A DNA stretch of 63,662 nt from Gammaproteobacteria bacterium (GTDB lineage: Bacteria > Pseudomonadota > Gammaproteobacteria > Steroidobacterales > GCA-2729495): NCBI GenBank assembly GCA_013001905.1, contig JABDLC010000030.1, positions 1 to 63,662 on the forward strand, in the 5' to 3' direction. Shown piece after piece: positions 16,514 to 25,992 of this stretch; positions within the stretch are counted from its first letter, which is position 1, and the number at the start of each line of letters is the position of its first letter. The position numbers and the translations under genes are program-made. The notes beneath the pieces were generated by a model that was given only the letters and a program-made list of their open reading frames with translations, searched no databases and was not told the DNA's origin.

Positions 16514-18646
16514 ATGTTCAAACTTCATCGAGTTGCCTACACCTTGCTTGCAGCCGCGCTGGTTATGCCGACGGCACAGGCGAGGGACGAAATTACCGTG
16601 ACGGCTCAGCGCCGTGACGCGAGTCTGCAGGACGTACCTATTTCGGTTACTGCTATCAGCGCCGAAGAAATCGAAAAACTGCAGATCAACTTCGTCGCGG
16701 ATATCGCAAAGAATGTGCCTAATCTGCAAACCTACACGGTGACAGCGGGTGCAGCAGCAATGCAGGTGTTCATGCGCGGCGCCGGCGTCCAGAACCCCGG
16801 CTTTAACGCGTCTGAAGCTCCCGTTGGTATTTATATCGATGACGTTTATCGCGGTCGCGTGGGCACCGCGAACCTTGAGCTGGCTGACGTAGAGCGTATC
16901 GAGGTTCTGCGTGGGCCGCAGGGCACGCTGTACGGTCGCAACACCATCGCCGGTGCGATCAAGGTGATTACGCGCACGCCGGGCGAAGAGTCCTATACCA
17001 ATGCATCGGTAGGCTACGACAACTACAGCACGCTCAAAACGACCGCCGCTGTTGGTGGCGAGGTTGCTGACGGGCTGGGGATGTCGGTCGCGGCGCTGTA
17101 CAACAAACGCGATGAAGGCTGGATCACCCGTGCTCCGGTGAATGCGCCTAATGTGGATGCCAGTCGCGAGTTGGGCGAATACGACAACAAGGCGATTCGC
17201 ACCAAGCTGAATTACTTTGGTGACGATACCTTCAGTGCGCTGGCAACACTTGAATACATTGACGCCGAGAACGACGGCTACAACGCTATCCCGTATTCCG
17301 GTGGTGAACCGGTCGCCGGTTTCTACCGCACCCTGGTTCCGAACGGCAATGTTGGCGTCGGCGCAACCAAACAGGGTAACGGCACGCTCGACCTGTCATG
17401 GCAGCTGGGCGACACGACGCTGCGGTCGATCTCCAGTTACAGCAAAATCAAAGACCGCTTTGTTTTTGATCTGAACGGTGGTGTGGTTAATCCGCCGTTA
17501 TTGGAATCCGTGCTGATTGATTCGCTGGCTGAAAACCGCACGTGGACGCAGGAAATTACACTTTCCGGCGCCACTGATTCCTTCGACTGGATTACCGGCA
17601 TCTTCTTTATGAAAGAGCGTGGCAGTCAGGACTATCGTGCCAATGCGGCACCTTTTATTAATTTGCTGGAAGCGTCACGCACGGATACTCAGAGTTACGC
17701 GTTGTTCGGTGAAGGTACCTGGCAGATCAAAGACAACATGTCGCTGACCGCGGGTGCGCGTTGGACGCTTGATGACAAAGAGTACGAAAACGTCTGCACG
17801 GGTGGTTCATGTGGCGGCACATGGACGAATGAACTGGGCAAAAACTTCAACGAATTCACGCCGCGACTGCTGGTGCAGTGGGAGCACTCCGATCAGGTCT
17901 CGACGTTTGCCGGTGTATCACGTGGCTTCCAGTCCGGCGGTTTCCAGACTCTGTGTTTCGGTAACCAGGCCTGTAATCAGGTTATCTATGATCCGCAGAC
18001 AGTGGTGTCTTGGGAAACCGGCATGAAGCTCAAGCTGCTGGATGACACTATGCGCTACAACATGTCGTTCTTCCACGCGCAGTACAGCGGGTTGCAGCAG
18101 ACATCAATTGGCCCGGTTGGTCTCGCTGGTCCGTCCTTCCCGGTTCAGAATGTGGGTAGTGTCGACGTCAGCGGTATCGAACTGGAAATCGACTGGGCAC
18201 CTGTCGACGGACTGAATCTGTTCGCGACGCTGGGCCTGGCGGATGAAAGTTTTGGCTCCGGCGTAACCGGTGCGGGTAACGCGCTGCCGACCACGGATCG
18301 CCTGCCGGGTCTGCCGCGCAGAACCATCCGACTGGGCGGCGACTACACCATGACAGCGCCGTACCTGCCGTCTGAATGGGGTCTGGATCTGGTCATCGGC
18401 GGCGACATGAACTACGCCAGTGACTACTACGCGACAATTAATAATGTCCTGACTATTGATTCATACACGCGCTTCAACGCACGCGTAGGTCTCGAACAGC
18501 AGGACGGACCCTGGTCTGTGTTCGCGTCCGGCACCAACATTACCGATGAGAAGGACCTGTACTCCGGCATCCTGGGTGGCGGTACCGATATCCGCACGCC
18601 GCAGCCGCCGCGGATGTTTATGCTGACGGTCAATTACCGGAAGTAA
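16514..18646 (+). CDS. TonB-dependent outer-membrane receptor
   Basis: The 710-residue protein has a signal peptide (residues 1-23, ending AQA) and then a TonB box-like DEITVTAQRR. The plug domain follows with the hallmark ERIEVLRGPQGTLYGRNT near residues 130-148. The rest is a beta-barrel rich in aromatic-ended strands, ending LTVNYRK. It imports a scarce ligand across the outer membrane using TonB-ExbBD energy. The plug wording is that of the large receptor class common in marine and sphingomonad bacteria; the ligand (siderophore, glycan, lipid) cannot be told. The ribosome site GGGGGAG lies 8 nt before the ATG. It forms a single-gene unit closed by a strong terminator. Confidence 0.93.
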   Translation: MFKLHRVAYTLLAAALVMPTAQARDEITVTAQRRDASLQDVPISVTAISAEEIEKLQINFVADIAKNVPNLQTYTVTAGAAAMQVFMRGAGVQNPGFNASEAPVGIYIDDVYRGRVGTANLELADVERIEVLRGPQGTLYGRNTIAGAIKVITRTPGEESYTNASVGYDNYSTLKTTAAVGGEVADGLGMSVAALYNKRDEGWITRAPVNAPNVDASRELGEYDNKAIRTKLNYFGDDTFSALATLEYIDAENDGYNAIPYSGGEPVAGFYRTLVPNGNVGVGATKQGNGTLDLSWQLGDTTLRSISSYSKIKDRFVFDLNGGVVNPPLLESVLIDSLAENRTWTQEITLSGATDSFDWITGIFFMKERGSQDYRANAAPFINLLEASRTDTQSYALFGEGTWQIKDNMSLTAGARWTLDDKEYENVCTGGSCGGTWTNELGKNFNEFTPRLLVQWEHSDQVSTFAGVSRGFQSGGFQTLCFGNQACNQVIYDPQTVVSWETGMKLKLLDDTMRYNMSFFHAQYSGLQQTSIGPVGLAGPSFPVQNVGSVDVSGIELEIDWAPVDGLNLFATLGLADESFGSGVTGAGNALPTTDRLPGLPRRTIRLGGDYTMTAPYLPSEWGLDLVIGGDMNYASDYYATINNVLTIDSYTRFNARVGLEQQDGPWSVFASGTNITDEKDLYSGILGGGTDIRTPQPPRMFMLTVNYRK

Positions 18647-18700
18647 CGGCCGGCTCTGCGCAGCATTCATGCTGAAGCAAGAGTCATGGCTTATAGATAA

Positions 18701-18727
18701 GGGGCGAGTTTACTCGCCCCTTTTTTT
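18701..18727 (+). terminator. rho-independent terminator
   Basis: GGGGCGAG (18701-18708), loop TTTA, and CTCGCCCC (18713-18720) form a perfect 8-bp stem followed by seven T. It ends the TonB receptor transcript. Unusually, the last T directly precedes the ATG of the next gene. Confidence 0.93.
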
Positions 18728-19450
18728 ATGAAGATTTCAGGCGCGCTGATATTTTCGGTTTATGCGCTGACTCACGCAGCGATCGCCGTCGGTGCGTTGC
18801 TGCTGGTTCCGCGCGCGCCGGTCGTGGCGACAGGTCTGTTTGTGGTTGAAGCAGTCACCGCGTATGACAGCCTGATTGTTGTGCTCGGTAAGCACATCGG
18901 TATCAACAGAACGGCTGAGCGACTGAATCGCATGCGCTTTTTTTTGCACGCCGTATGCATCGGTCTGCTGGTGCCGGTGTACACGGGGCTGGGCGCATTG
19001 GCGGGTGTCCCTGCGCTGGCTGCGTTTGCTGCAACGACTGCCGCATGGGTTGCAGCGGCTGTCATCGCAGCGCTGGGTTATAGCCTGCAGTACCGGCGTC
19101 TCGGCCACATCATGCCTGTGAACAGTTTCGGTTGCCTTCGCTATGCGCAGTCTGTTGATGATACGCGGCGCTATCCGGGTTACGACTACAGCGAGGCCGA
19201 GCTGGCGCAAAATGCCATGCCGCCGCTGGCATCCATACTGACGGTGACAATTGGTCTGGCGATCGCGCTCTGGATCGGTCTGGCTGCAGGCTTCTGGCTG
19301 CCCTTTATCGTGACAGCGCTGATGTTTTCGGCGGCATCGTTCCCCGACAAGACCTGGGGTCCGCTACTGACATCCTGTCTGGAGATTTTCTTCAGCGCCG
19401 GATTGTTGTATTCATTGTGGGCACTGACCTTCGGCTCATCCCCCACCTGA
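18728..19450 (+). CDS. multi-pass membrane protein of unknown function
   Basis: The 240-residue protein is strongly hydrophobic, with about six predicted transmembrane stretches and a polar central loop (residues ~135-160, RRLGHIMPVNS... to YDYSEAEL). I do not recognise the family. The ATG abuts the T-run of the upstream terminator, leaving no room for a ribosome site. An in-frame TAA at 18698 and the lack of other start codons mean the start cannot lie further upstream. The DUF1838 gene follows 10 nt downstream, so the two are probably one unit and may work together at the membrane. Confidence 0.7.
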   Translation: MKISGALIFSVYALTHAAIAVGALLLVPRAPVVATGLFVVEAVTAYDSLIVVLGKHIGINRTAERLNRMRFFLHAVCIGLLVPVYTGLGALAGVPALAAFAATTAAWVAAAVIAALGYSLQYRRLGHIMPVNSFGCLRYAQSVDDTRRYPGYDYSEAELAQNAMPPLASILTVTIGLAIALWIGLAAGFWLPFIVTALMFSAASFPDKTWGPLLTSCLEIFFSAGLLYSLWALTFGSSPT

Positions 19451-19460
19451 GGAAGTACTC

Positions 19461-20519
19461 ATGAACAAAAAACCACAGAATTCGCAGACCCGTGAACTCA
19501 GCCGCAGGGGTTTTTTAGGCAATGTTGCAGGAGGTTTCGGTGCGCTGGGTGCAGGCACGGCGTTAATGGCCGGTGTGACCAGTTGCACGCACGCTGAGTT
19601 GCCAAGCGCAAAACAGTCCGGGATTCGGGTGGGCACGCGCAACCCGGCCGGCGGCACCGACTACTCAGCACCGCCCGGCTTTGATCCCCGCAGCCCCGAA
19701 GATAATCTGCGGATGTGGCTGCGCCTGATCGGTTATCGCGAGAGCGGTGAAGAGCATGCGGGTTGGTACAAAGGTCGCTGCCACGCAATTCTGGACGACA
19801 TGCGCCCCGGCATACCGTTGTTTGATTACGAAGGTTTCGGCACGTCGCGCATCATCGACAACGGTGACGGCACCTACCAGAATCTGCACCGGGAGGTGTC
19901 CATCTACCGTGATATTCGTAGCGGTGAGATCCTGGAAACCTGGAAGAATCCGCTGACCGGCAAAACGGTTGAGGTCTATCCGACGCACAACGACCCCGTG
20001 AATTCGGTGTACAAACCGGTTTTCGAACAGCGCTTCGGCAAGAACGCGGAAGTTCAGTCGTTTCCCTTCGTCCTGCCGTGGGACTTTATCGGTAACGAAG
20101 CAATTACATCGTTCGACGCCAACTTCAGCTGGGCGTCGCCGTACAGTAAAGAAGAGTTCCCGGACGAATACTTCGGCCCGACAGTGCGTGCCAGCGAGTG
20201 GTGGCAGGTGCGCGCCGATGCAGACAAATTGTTTGATCCCGACTACGACGGCTACATACAAAGCCGCGGTGCCTGGACCCGCGTCGGGCCGTGGCAGGCA
20301 TGGATGCACATGGGCGAGCTGGCCGGCGATATGGTCTGGCGCACGCAGACCGCGAGTCTGAGGTCAGTGGAGGATGTTCCGGCGGATTTGTACGCCTACG
20401 TGAAGCGACACTATCCGCGGCATCTGAGTGCGCCGACCGAGTGGGAAGAGCCGAATGAAACGTCTCATCTCAATTACATGCACGACAAAGCGCGCGGGTC
20501 GAAGTACGACGTCGACTAG
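19461..20519 (+). CDS. Tat-exported DUF1838 family protein
   Basis: The 352-residue protein begins with a twin-arginine signal (SRRGFLG at residues 14-20, then a hydrophobic Gly/Ala-rich stretch). It carries the DUF1838 pattern: WLRLIGY, GWYKGRCHAI, PLFDYEGFG, then ETWKNPLTGKTVEV. Tat export means it folds in the cytoplasm, possibly around a cofactor, before reaching the periplasm. The sequence after the hydrophobic core has TSCTH, a possible lipidation site. The family's function is not established. It is the second gene of a pair with the membrane protein 10 nt upstream. Confidence 0.85.
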   Translation: MNKKPQNSQTRELSRRGFLGNVAGGFGALGAGTALMAGVTSCTHAELPSAKQSGIRVGTRNPAGGTDYSAPPGFDPRSPEDNLRMWLRLIGYRESGEEHAGWYKGRCHAILDDMRPGIPLFDYEGFGTSRIIDNGDGTYQNLHREVSIYRDIRSGEILETWKNPLTGKTVEVYPTHNDPVNSVYKPVFEQRFGKNAEVQSFPFVLPWDFIGNEAITSFDANFSWASPYSKEEFPDEYFGPTVRASEWWQVRADADKLFDPDYDGYIQSRGAWTRVGPWQAWMHMGELAGDMVWRTQTASLRSVEDVPADLYAYVKRHYPRHLSAPTEWEEPNETSHLNYMHDKARGSKYDVD

Positions 20520-20567
20520 TATGGCGTTGACGAGTATTACGTTGACTGATTTGACTCTGACCAGGGG

Positions 20568-21383
20568 CTAGTCGGCGCGGGTCGAGTCATTCGGGCGCGC
20601 GACTGCTGTAATACCTTCTGCATGTCGCGGGAACTCGCTGGCGTCGATCGTATCGAGGTAGGCATGCCAGGTCGCCAGCCCCAGTATCGGCCAGATCACG
20701 ACCGCACCTACAAAGAAGGTGGCAATCCCGACGATAATGCCGAGCAGAATAATCATCGCCCAAAGCGCCATTACCAGCTTGTTACGCAACACCGCATTGA
20801 TGCTCGTGACGGCCGCGGTAATCGCGTCAACGTCGCGATGCATGATCATCGGCAGTGCAAACGCGCTGAAGCTAAACGTAATGGTGGCGAACACACCGCC
20901 GACTAGTAACATCACCGTATGGTACTGCGCGGTGTCGGTCCAGACCGGGTTCGCATCCATCGGCATGAACACCTGAACCATGGAAAAGGCGCGTGCCCAG
21001 ATCAGGAAAATGACCAGCAGTATCAGCGCAAAAACCAGTTCCGTGCCGAGTCGGCGTTTGGCGGCCTCCCGAAAGGTTCGTCCAAGTGCGGCTTCCTGAT
21101 TGCGCTCGAGTTGTGCGCTGATCGCATACAGCCCGAGGCACAGCACCGGGGCCAGAAAAACAATGCCGCCCATAATCGCGAGTGGCACGATGAAGCCTCC
21201 CCAGCGATTGCTCATGACGCCCAGCAGTATGCAGATCGTTGCCATGGTGAGTCCGTAGACGAGACTCTGGCTGGGTGCCGCGCGAAAATCAGCCATGCCT
21301 TCATTGATCCAGCGAAACGGCGCCCGCTTATTCAGCGTGCGGCACGGAGCGAGAAACGGCAGTTCATTGACGGTGTCATCCAT
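20568..21383 (-). CDS. DUF2189 family integral membrane protein
   Basis: The 271-residue protein has five to six transmembrane segments after a cytoplasmic N-terminus with a WINEGMADFRAAPSQSLVYG segment, the usual opening of DUF2189 proteins. Function is unknown. The start at 21383 has a strong GGAGG ribosome site 7 nt upstream, inside the end of the glycosyltransferase gene; the frame is open further upstream but that part only overlaps coding sequence. It shares 8 nt with the upstream gene, indicating translational coupling. Confidence 0.82.
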   Translation of the reverse strand: MDDTVNELPFLAPCRTLNKRAPFRWINEGMADFRAAPSQSLVYGLTMATICILLGVMSNRWGGFIVPLAIMGGIVFLAPVLCLGLYAISAQLERNQEAALGRTFREAAKRRLGTELVFALILLVIFLIWARAFSMVQVFMPMDANPVWTDTAQYHTVMLLVGGVFATITFSFSAFALPMIMHRDVDAITAAVTSINAVLRNKLVMALWAMIILLGIIVGIATFFVGAVVIWPILGLATWHAYLDTIDASEFPRHAEGITAVARPNDSTRAD

Positions 21384-22458
21384 CCTGGTTCCTCCCGGGC
21401 AGTGATTCAAACAGAGCGCGCAGATCCCGGCTCGTCTGGCGAATGCGTTCTTCTGCCGGGCGGTAACCCAGTACCGGCAAGTCAGGCGCCTCAGTGTTAT
21501 GCAGCAGGCTGTGCAGGAAGGCATGAAAATAGCGCGCGGTGTTGACGCGTTTGCGCGCGCGACTCTGCATGATGCGGCGCTCTGCGATTGACAGTTGCCG
21601 GCTTTGTGCCGGGGTCAGACCCGCCGATGTTGTGCGCAGCCCGTACCAGGTATCGGCGAGGCGCAGCAGCGGCCCGGCAAGTGCGCCGCCGGCGAATTTG
21701 TAGGCCAGCTGATCAATCTTGCCGCGCGTGTAAAACGTAAACTCATCACCCGCACGTGCGCTGACACCGCCAAGGTGGTGCATGTGCTGTAGTTCGGCGG
21801 CGCGAAAACGCGTGCCGCGTGCAAGCATCAGCGCCATCAGCAGTTTGCCGGTGTCGTAGTCGATTTTCCGCAGCCCGATCTTGTTAAGCGTTTGTTTGTG
21901 TTCGGGCGCAATATCGGACCAGTAGGCGTAGCCGAAGCCGACACCCGTCTCGTTGCGCACTTCGCTCAATAGCGCGTTGCGGTACACCGCGAAATAGGTG
22001 AACCCCAGCGTCTTGTTGTCACTTGATGCGCAGTAGGAACCCTGCCAGCGTTTGAAGTGCGCGGGAAGCGTGATGTCCTCCGGCGCATACCAGAGCGGAT
22101 GACCCGAGCTGAATACATCGCACGCATCAATGTGCGCACCGAGTTGCTCCATATAAGAGCCGGTCGCAATGATGTCCGAGTCCATGAAGCAGAAGTATTC
22201 GTCATCGGTTTGTTCCTGCAGCCAGTCGAGTACTTTGCCGTGCTCGAGCATTTCATTGTCGGAAGCGAGCACGTAATCGAGGCGGTCATCAGAGCGCGCG
22301 AGATTCTGCAGTGTCTGCCGGTCGCTGATGCTGCAGGCGTTGGCGACCAGGCGATACTGACAGTTGGTCCACCGCAGCAGGCTGTGTACCAGTGGCGCCA
22401 GATAGTCGACGGTATTCGGCGTGTAGATGATATTGAAGCGTAGGTCTGCGGTATTCAT
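21376..22458 (-). CDS. glycosyltransferase-like protein (GT-A type)
   Basis: The 360-residue protein starts with a Rossmann-like FNIIYTPNTVDYLAPLV segment and has a metal-binding DSD motif at residues 93-95 within YFCFMDSDIIA, typical of GT-A nucleotide-sugar glycosyltransferases. The C-terminal third is helical and basic and may touch the membrane. Donor and acceptor are unknown. It is divergent from the acetoacetyl-CoA synthetase gene with only 48 nt between starts. It is translationally coupled to the DUF2189 gene. rmlD elsewhere in the window would supply dTDP-rhamnose, but no link is shown. Confidence 0.75.
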   Translation of the reverse strand: MNTADLRFNIIYTPNTVDYLAPLVHSLLRWTNCQYRLVANACSISDRQTLQNLARSDDRLDYVLASDNEMLEHGKVLDWLQEQTDDEYFCFMDSDIIATGSYMEQLGAHIDACDVFSSGHPLWYAPEDITLPAHFKRWQGSYCASSDNKTLGFTYFAVYRNALLSEVRNETGVGFGYAYWSDIAPEHKQTLNKIGLRKIDYDTGKLLMALMLARGTRFRAAELQHMHHLGGVSARAGDEFTFYTRGKIDQLAYKFAGGALAGPLLRLADTWYGLRTTSAGLTPAQSRQLSIAERRIMQSRARKRVNTARYFHAFLHSLLHNTEAPDLPVLGYRPAEERIRQTSRDLRALFESLPGRNQDG

Positions 22459-22506
22459 GCGATCCGGCGGCTGTCATTTGGCCGGAGAAGATTTTACGCT
22501 AAAGCT

Positions 22507-24495
22507 ATGAGTCGCGCCGATGCTCCCAACAATGACAGTGCCAGCAGCGCCGGACGTTCTGTGTCACTGGCGCCGATAGTCTGGAATCCGCCGGCGGATG
22601 CAATGACCGTGACGCCGATGGGCCGCTTTCTGAGCCGTTGCGTGAGTCAGTACGGAGTGACGCCTGAGTACCCCGCCCTGTATCGCTGGTCGCTCGATAA
22701 GCCCGCCGAATTCTGGTTGGCCGTTGCCGGGTTTACGCAGTTGCGATTCAGCAGTCCGCCGGAAATTGTTTTTGCGCCGGGCTCTGAAATGCGCGAGGCA
22801 CGCTGGTTCATCGGCGCACGGCTGAACTACGCCGAGAATTTGCTCAGAGGCCCGGTGGATGACGTCGCAATCATTTTTCGTGACGAGCAGAACCGGCGTC
22901 AGCAACTGACGCGCGGCCAGCTAAGCCGCCGGGTTCGGCAGCTCGCGAAGGCGTTGCAGCGTGCCGGTGTTGAGCCGGGCGACAGGGTGGCAGCCGTATT
23001 ACCCAATTGTCCTGCAGCCGTGATTTCGATGCTCGCGACGACCGCGATCGGCGCTGTGTTTAGTTCCTGTTCGCCCGACTTCGGAGCTGATGCGATTGTT
23101 GATCGTTTCGGGCAAATCGGCCCGCGTGTCTTGTTTGTCTGCGATGGTTACAAATATTCGGGCAAGCGCATTGATTGCGCGTCGAAATTTGCTGAGGTGG
23201 CCGCACGGCTGAATGATGTGCAGCACGTCATTACTGTGAATTTTCTTGATGATGCGCCAGCGGCTGTTGCCGGTGATTCATTGTTCAGCGACTGGCTGGG
23301 CGGTGAGGAGCTGCAGGAATTCCCGCAGTTCGAATTCGCGCATCCGTTGTTCATCATGTACAGCTCGGGAACCACCGGTCGCCCGAAATGCATCGTCCAC
23401 GGCGCCGGCGGGACGCTGTTGCAGCACGCCAAAGAGCATGTGCTGCATACCGGGCTCAGGTCGGGTGAGCGGCTGTTTTACTTCACCACCTGCGGGTGGA
23501 TGATGTGGAACTGGCTCGTCGGTGCGCTGGCCAGTGGCGCAACGGTTGTATTGTTCGACGGCGCGCCGTTACATCCCACGCCTGACAGTCTCTGGCACGT
23601 AATCGCGGCAGAGAAGGTCACGGTGTTCGGCGCCAGTCCGCGATTCCTACAGGCCAGCGAGCGGGCCGGAGTCCCTGACAGCAGTGCTGACCTGTCATCA
23701 CTGCACACGATTCTGTCGACCGGCGCTCCGCTACCGCCGGAACGCTACGATTATCTGCACCGCTTGTTCGGCGATCGCGTGCAGCTTTGTTCGATTTCAG
23801 GCGGGACTGATCTGATTTCCTGTTTTGTGCTGGGTAATCCATTACTTCCGGTGCGCCGTGGTGAGATTCAGAGCCCCGGTCTGGGGATGGCTGTTGACGT
23901 TTTTGCGGGCAATGGTGAGCCGTTGCCCACCGGGCAGGGTGAACTGGTCTGCACGCAGGCTTTTCCGTCAATGCCTTTGGGGTTCTGGAACGATGCGGAC
24001 GGCAGTCGTTATGTCGATGCCTACTTCACTCGCTTCCCCGGGGTCTGGACGCAGGGTGATCTGGCCGCGAGAACCCACAGCGGTGGCTTCATAATCAGTG
24101 GTCGCAGCGACTCGGTGCTGAATCCGGGTGGCGTGCGCATCGGCAGCGCAGAAGTGTGTGCACCGGCGCTGTCCGTTGCCGGTGTCAGCGATGCGCTCGC
24201 TGCCGGATTACGCGTGGCGGATGACGAGCAGATCATTTTGTTTGTAGTGCCGGATACAGGCGCGGTCATTGATGATGACTGTTGCGAAAAAATTCGCGCG
24301 GCGATACGCGCTGCGGCCTCACCGCGGCATGTGCCGGCGCGGATTTATGCGGTGCCGGACCTGCCGCGCACGATCAGCGGCAAGACGTCCGAGCTTGCTG
24401 TTCGTGCTGCCATTAATGGTGAGGCAGTGGCGAATACCGGGGCATTGGCGAATCCCGAAGCGTTGCAGTATTTCTCCGACCTGTCAGCCTCCTGA
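22507..24495 (+). CDS. aacS: acetoacetyl-CoA synthetase
   Basis: AacS activates acetoacetate with ATP and CoA to acetoacetyl-CoA in the cytosol, feeding ketone-body carbon into central metabolism. The 662-residue length is typical. The acyl-adenylate motif YSSGTTGRPK is at 285-294, GARLNYAENLL at 103-113, and the C-terminal catalytic lysine lies in ISGKTSE. The N-terminal WNPP...T.MGRFL segment is characteristic of acetoacetate-CoA ligases as opposed to acetyl-CoA synthetases. The next gene encodes a possible polyhydroxybutyrate depolymerase, whose product route runs through acetoacetate. Confidence 0.9.
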   Translation: MSRADAPNNDSASSAGRSVSLAPIVWNPPADAMTVTPMGRFLSRCVSQYGVTPEYPALYRWSLDKPAEFWLAVAGFTQLRFSSPPEIVFAPGSEMREARWFIGARLNYAENLLRGPVDDVAIIFRDEQNRRQQLTRGQLSRRVRQLAKALQRAGVEPGDRVAAVLPNCPAAVISMLATTAIGAVFSSCSPDFGADAIVDRFGQIGPRVLFVCDGYKYSGKRIDCASKFAEVAARLNDVQHVITVNFLDDAPAAVAGDSLFSDWLGGEELQEFPQFEFAHPLFIMYSSGTTGRPKCIVHGAGGTLLQHAKEHVLHTGLRSGERLFYFTTCGWMMWNWLVGALASGATVVLFDGAPLHPTPDSLWHVIAAEKVTVFGASPRFLQASERAGVPDSSADLSSLHTILSTGAPLPPERYDYLHRLFGDRVQLCSISGGTDLISCFVLGNPLLPVRRGEIQSPGLGMAVDVFAGNGEPLPTGQGELVCTQAFPSMPLGFWNDADGSRYVDAYFTRFPGVWTQGDLAARTHSGGFIISGRSDSVLNPGGVRIGSAEVCAPALSVAGVSDALAAGLRVADDEQIILFVVPDTGAVIDDDCCEKIRAAIRAAASPRHVPARIYAVPDLPRTISGKTSELAVRAAINGEAVANTGALANPEALQYFSDLSAS

Positions 24496-24643
24496 ACGGT
24501 AAAACGCCCGGTCCGTATGGCGGGCAGCGCCGCATCTGCCGCTCTGCAGCGAGTGGCGCACAGAGCTGGCGGGTGGCAATATGGTGTGCATAACAACAAA
24601 GCGCGGCGACGCTCTCTGATACGTCGTGCAAAGGAAATCCTCT

Positions 24644-25987
24644 GTGCCAACCTGGTCGATAATGCTGCGCCAACTTGTCCTGCTTCCTCTCCTTTTGCTG
24701 CTGGCCGGTTGTCCGTTCGACAACAACGAATTTCCGCCGGCTGAAACCGGCCTGCAAACCTTCGAGTCGAATGGCGTAGAGCGCGAGTACTACCTGCTGT
24801 TGCCGGAGGACAACGCACCGGCCAATACGGTATCGCCCAGCGTCGTGTCCTCAGGTGATCCCGACAAGCCACTGCTGATTGCGTTACACGGCACCGGCGG
24901 CACCTACCGACGATGGACAGAAAATCAGCTCGGATATGACCTGATCGAGCCGGTGGGTGATGAAGCGGTCATGGTGTTCCCCAATGCATTGCCGGACGCC
25001 AATGGCAGTCCGCAATGGAGTTTTGCGTACGACTTTGAGTTCTTTCTCGACCTGCTCGCTCATCTTGATCGTCGAGGTGTGCAGTACGACCCGGACCGTA
25101 TTTTTGTAACCGGGCACAGCAGTGGCGCCGGTATGGCGCATGAGATCGGCTGTCGCTTCGGCGATATCGTTCGCGCGATCGCACCGAGTGCCGGCACGCT
25201 CATCAGTACCGAATGTATCGGCGCGGTGGCAGTGCTGATGGCGCAGGGTGAAAACGATGCCCTGGTCAATATCGATATTGCCAGCGGCGCGCGGCGCTTC
25301 TGGAGTCTTTACAACGGCTACGACAATACCGTGTCAGTAGCCGCGGACATCGATCCGTGTGTCGACCATTCCCTGCTGGGTGCTGCGAATACGCCGTACC
25401 CTGTGTACTGGTGTCAGCATTCCGAGGGCAGTATTGATGACTTCTCGGGGCATCGCTGGGCAAGCTTTACCGGTGAAGCGGTCTGGCGATTTTTCAGCAG
25501 CCTGCCGCCGAAAACATCGGGGGTAAATCTGACCGATCCGCCTCCGGGTGGCGGCAACGAGCGCGCCCGGATTCCGAGTGATACGACCATCACCTTTACA
25601 GTGCGTTACCCCGATCAGAGTGCCCGCCCGCTGGATGGTGCCATTACGTTGTACGACGAGGATTATCTCGAGAACCCGACCTTTTCGATCCCGTCCGTAT
25701 TTCTGAATACGCTGTGGCCTGTTGGTCAGGTTGCGGCGGGCGATACGGTGACCTACACCGTGCCGATTACGTTCTTCGTGTTCTCGGGCCCGCCGGTCGA
25801 ATTCCCGTCGACCTGGACACTGAGTATTAATGTCTATGTCGAGGGGGGCACGCGCCCGACGCCGACTGCAGGGCTGGATTTGCAATATCAGCAACTGATT
25901 ACCTTTGACTCAATGACGAATCCCATTACGTTGCCGGGTGTGATCGAGCTACAACTGGCGCGCTGTTTCCTGAACTGCGACGAGTGA
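24644..25987 (+). CDS. lipoprotein resembling poly(3-hydroxybutyrate) depolymerase/feruloyl esterase
   Basis: The 447-residue protein has a lipoprotein signal with lipobox LLAGC (Cys23). The GTG start at 24644 is chosen because AAAGGA lies 7-8 nt upstream; ATG at 24662 is an alternative. The catalytic domain has oxyanion-hole LHGTGGTYRRW, nucleophile elbow GHSSG with Ser159, probable Asp204 in GEND and His269 in GHRW. This is the layout of the PHB-depolymerase/LpqC esterase group. Residues ~300-447 form a beta-rich C-terminal domain of unknown role. Being lipid-anchored, it should act in the periplasm or at the outer membrane. Other ester substrates are possible. Confidence 0.78.
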   Translation: MPTWSIMLRQLVLLPLLLLLAGCPFDNNEFPPAETGLQTFESNGVEREYYLLLPEDNAPANTVSPSVVSSGDPDKPLLIALHGTGGTYRRWTENQLGYDLIEPVGDEAVMVFPNALPDANGSPQWSFAYDFEFFLDLLAHLDRRGVQYDPDRIFVTGHSSGAGMAHEIGCRFGDIVRAIAPSAGTLISTECIGAVAVLMAQGENDALVNIDIASGARRFWSLYNGYDNTVSVAADIDPCVDHSLLGAANTPYPVYWCQHSEGSIDDFSGHRWASFTGEAVWRFFSSLPPKTSGVNLTDPPPGGGNERARIPSDTTITFTVRYPDQSARPLDGAITLYDEDYLENPTFSIPSVFLNTLWPVGQVAAGDTVTYTVPITFFVFSGPPVEFPSTWTLSINVYVEGGTRPTPTAGLDLQYQQLITFDSMTNPITLPGVIELQLARCFLNCDE

Positions 25988-25992
25988 TGTAA

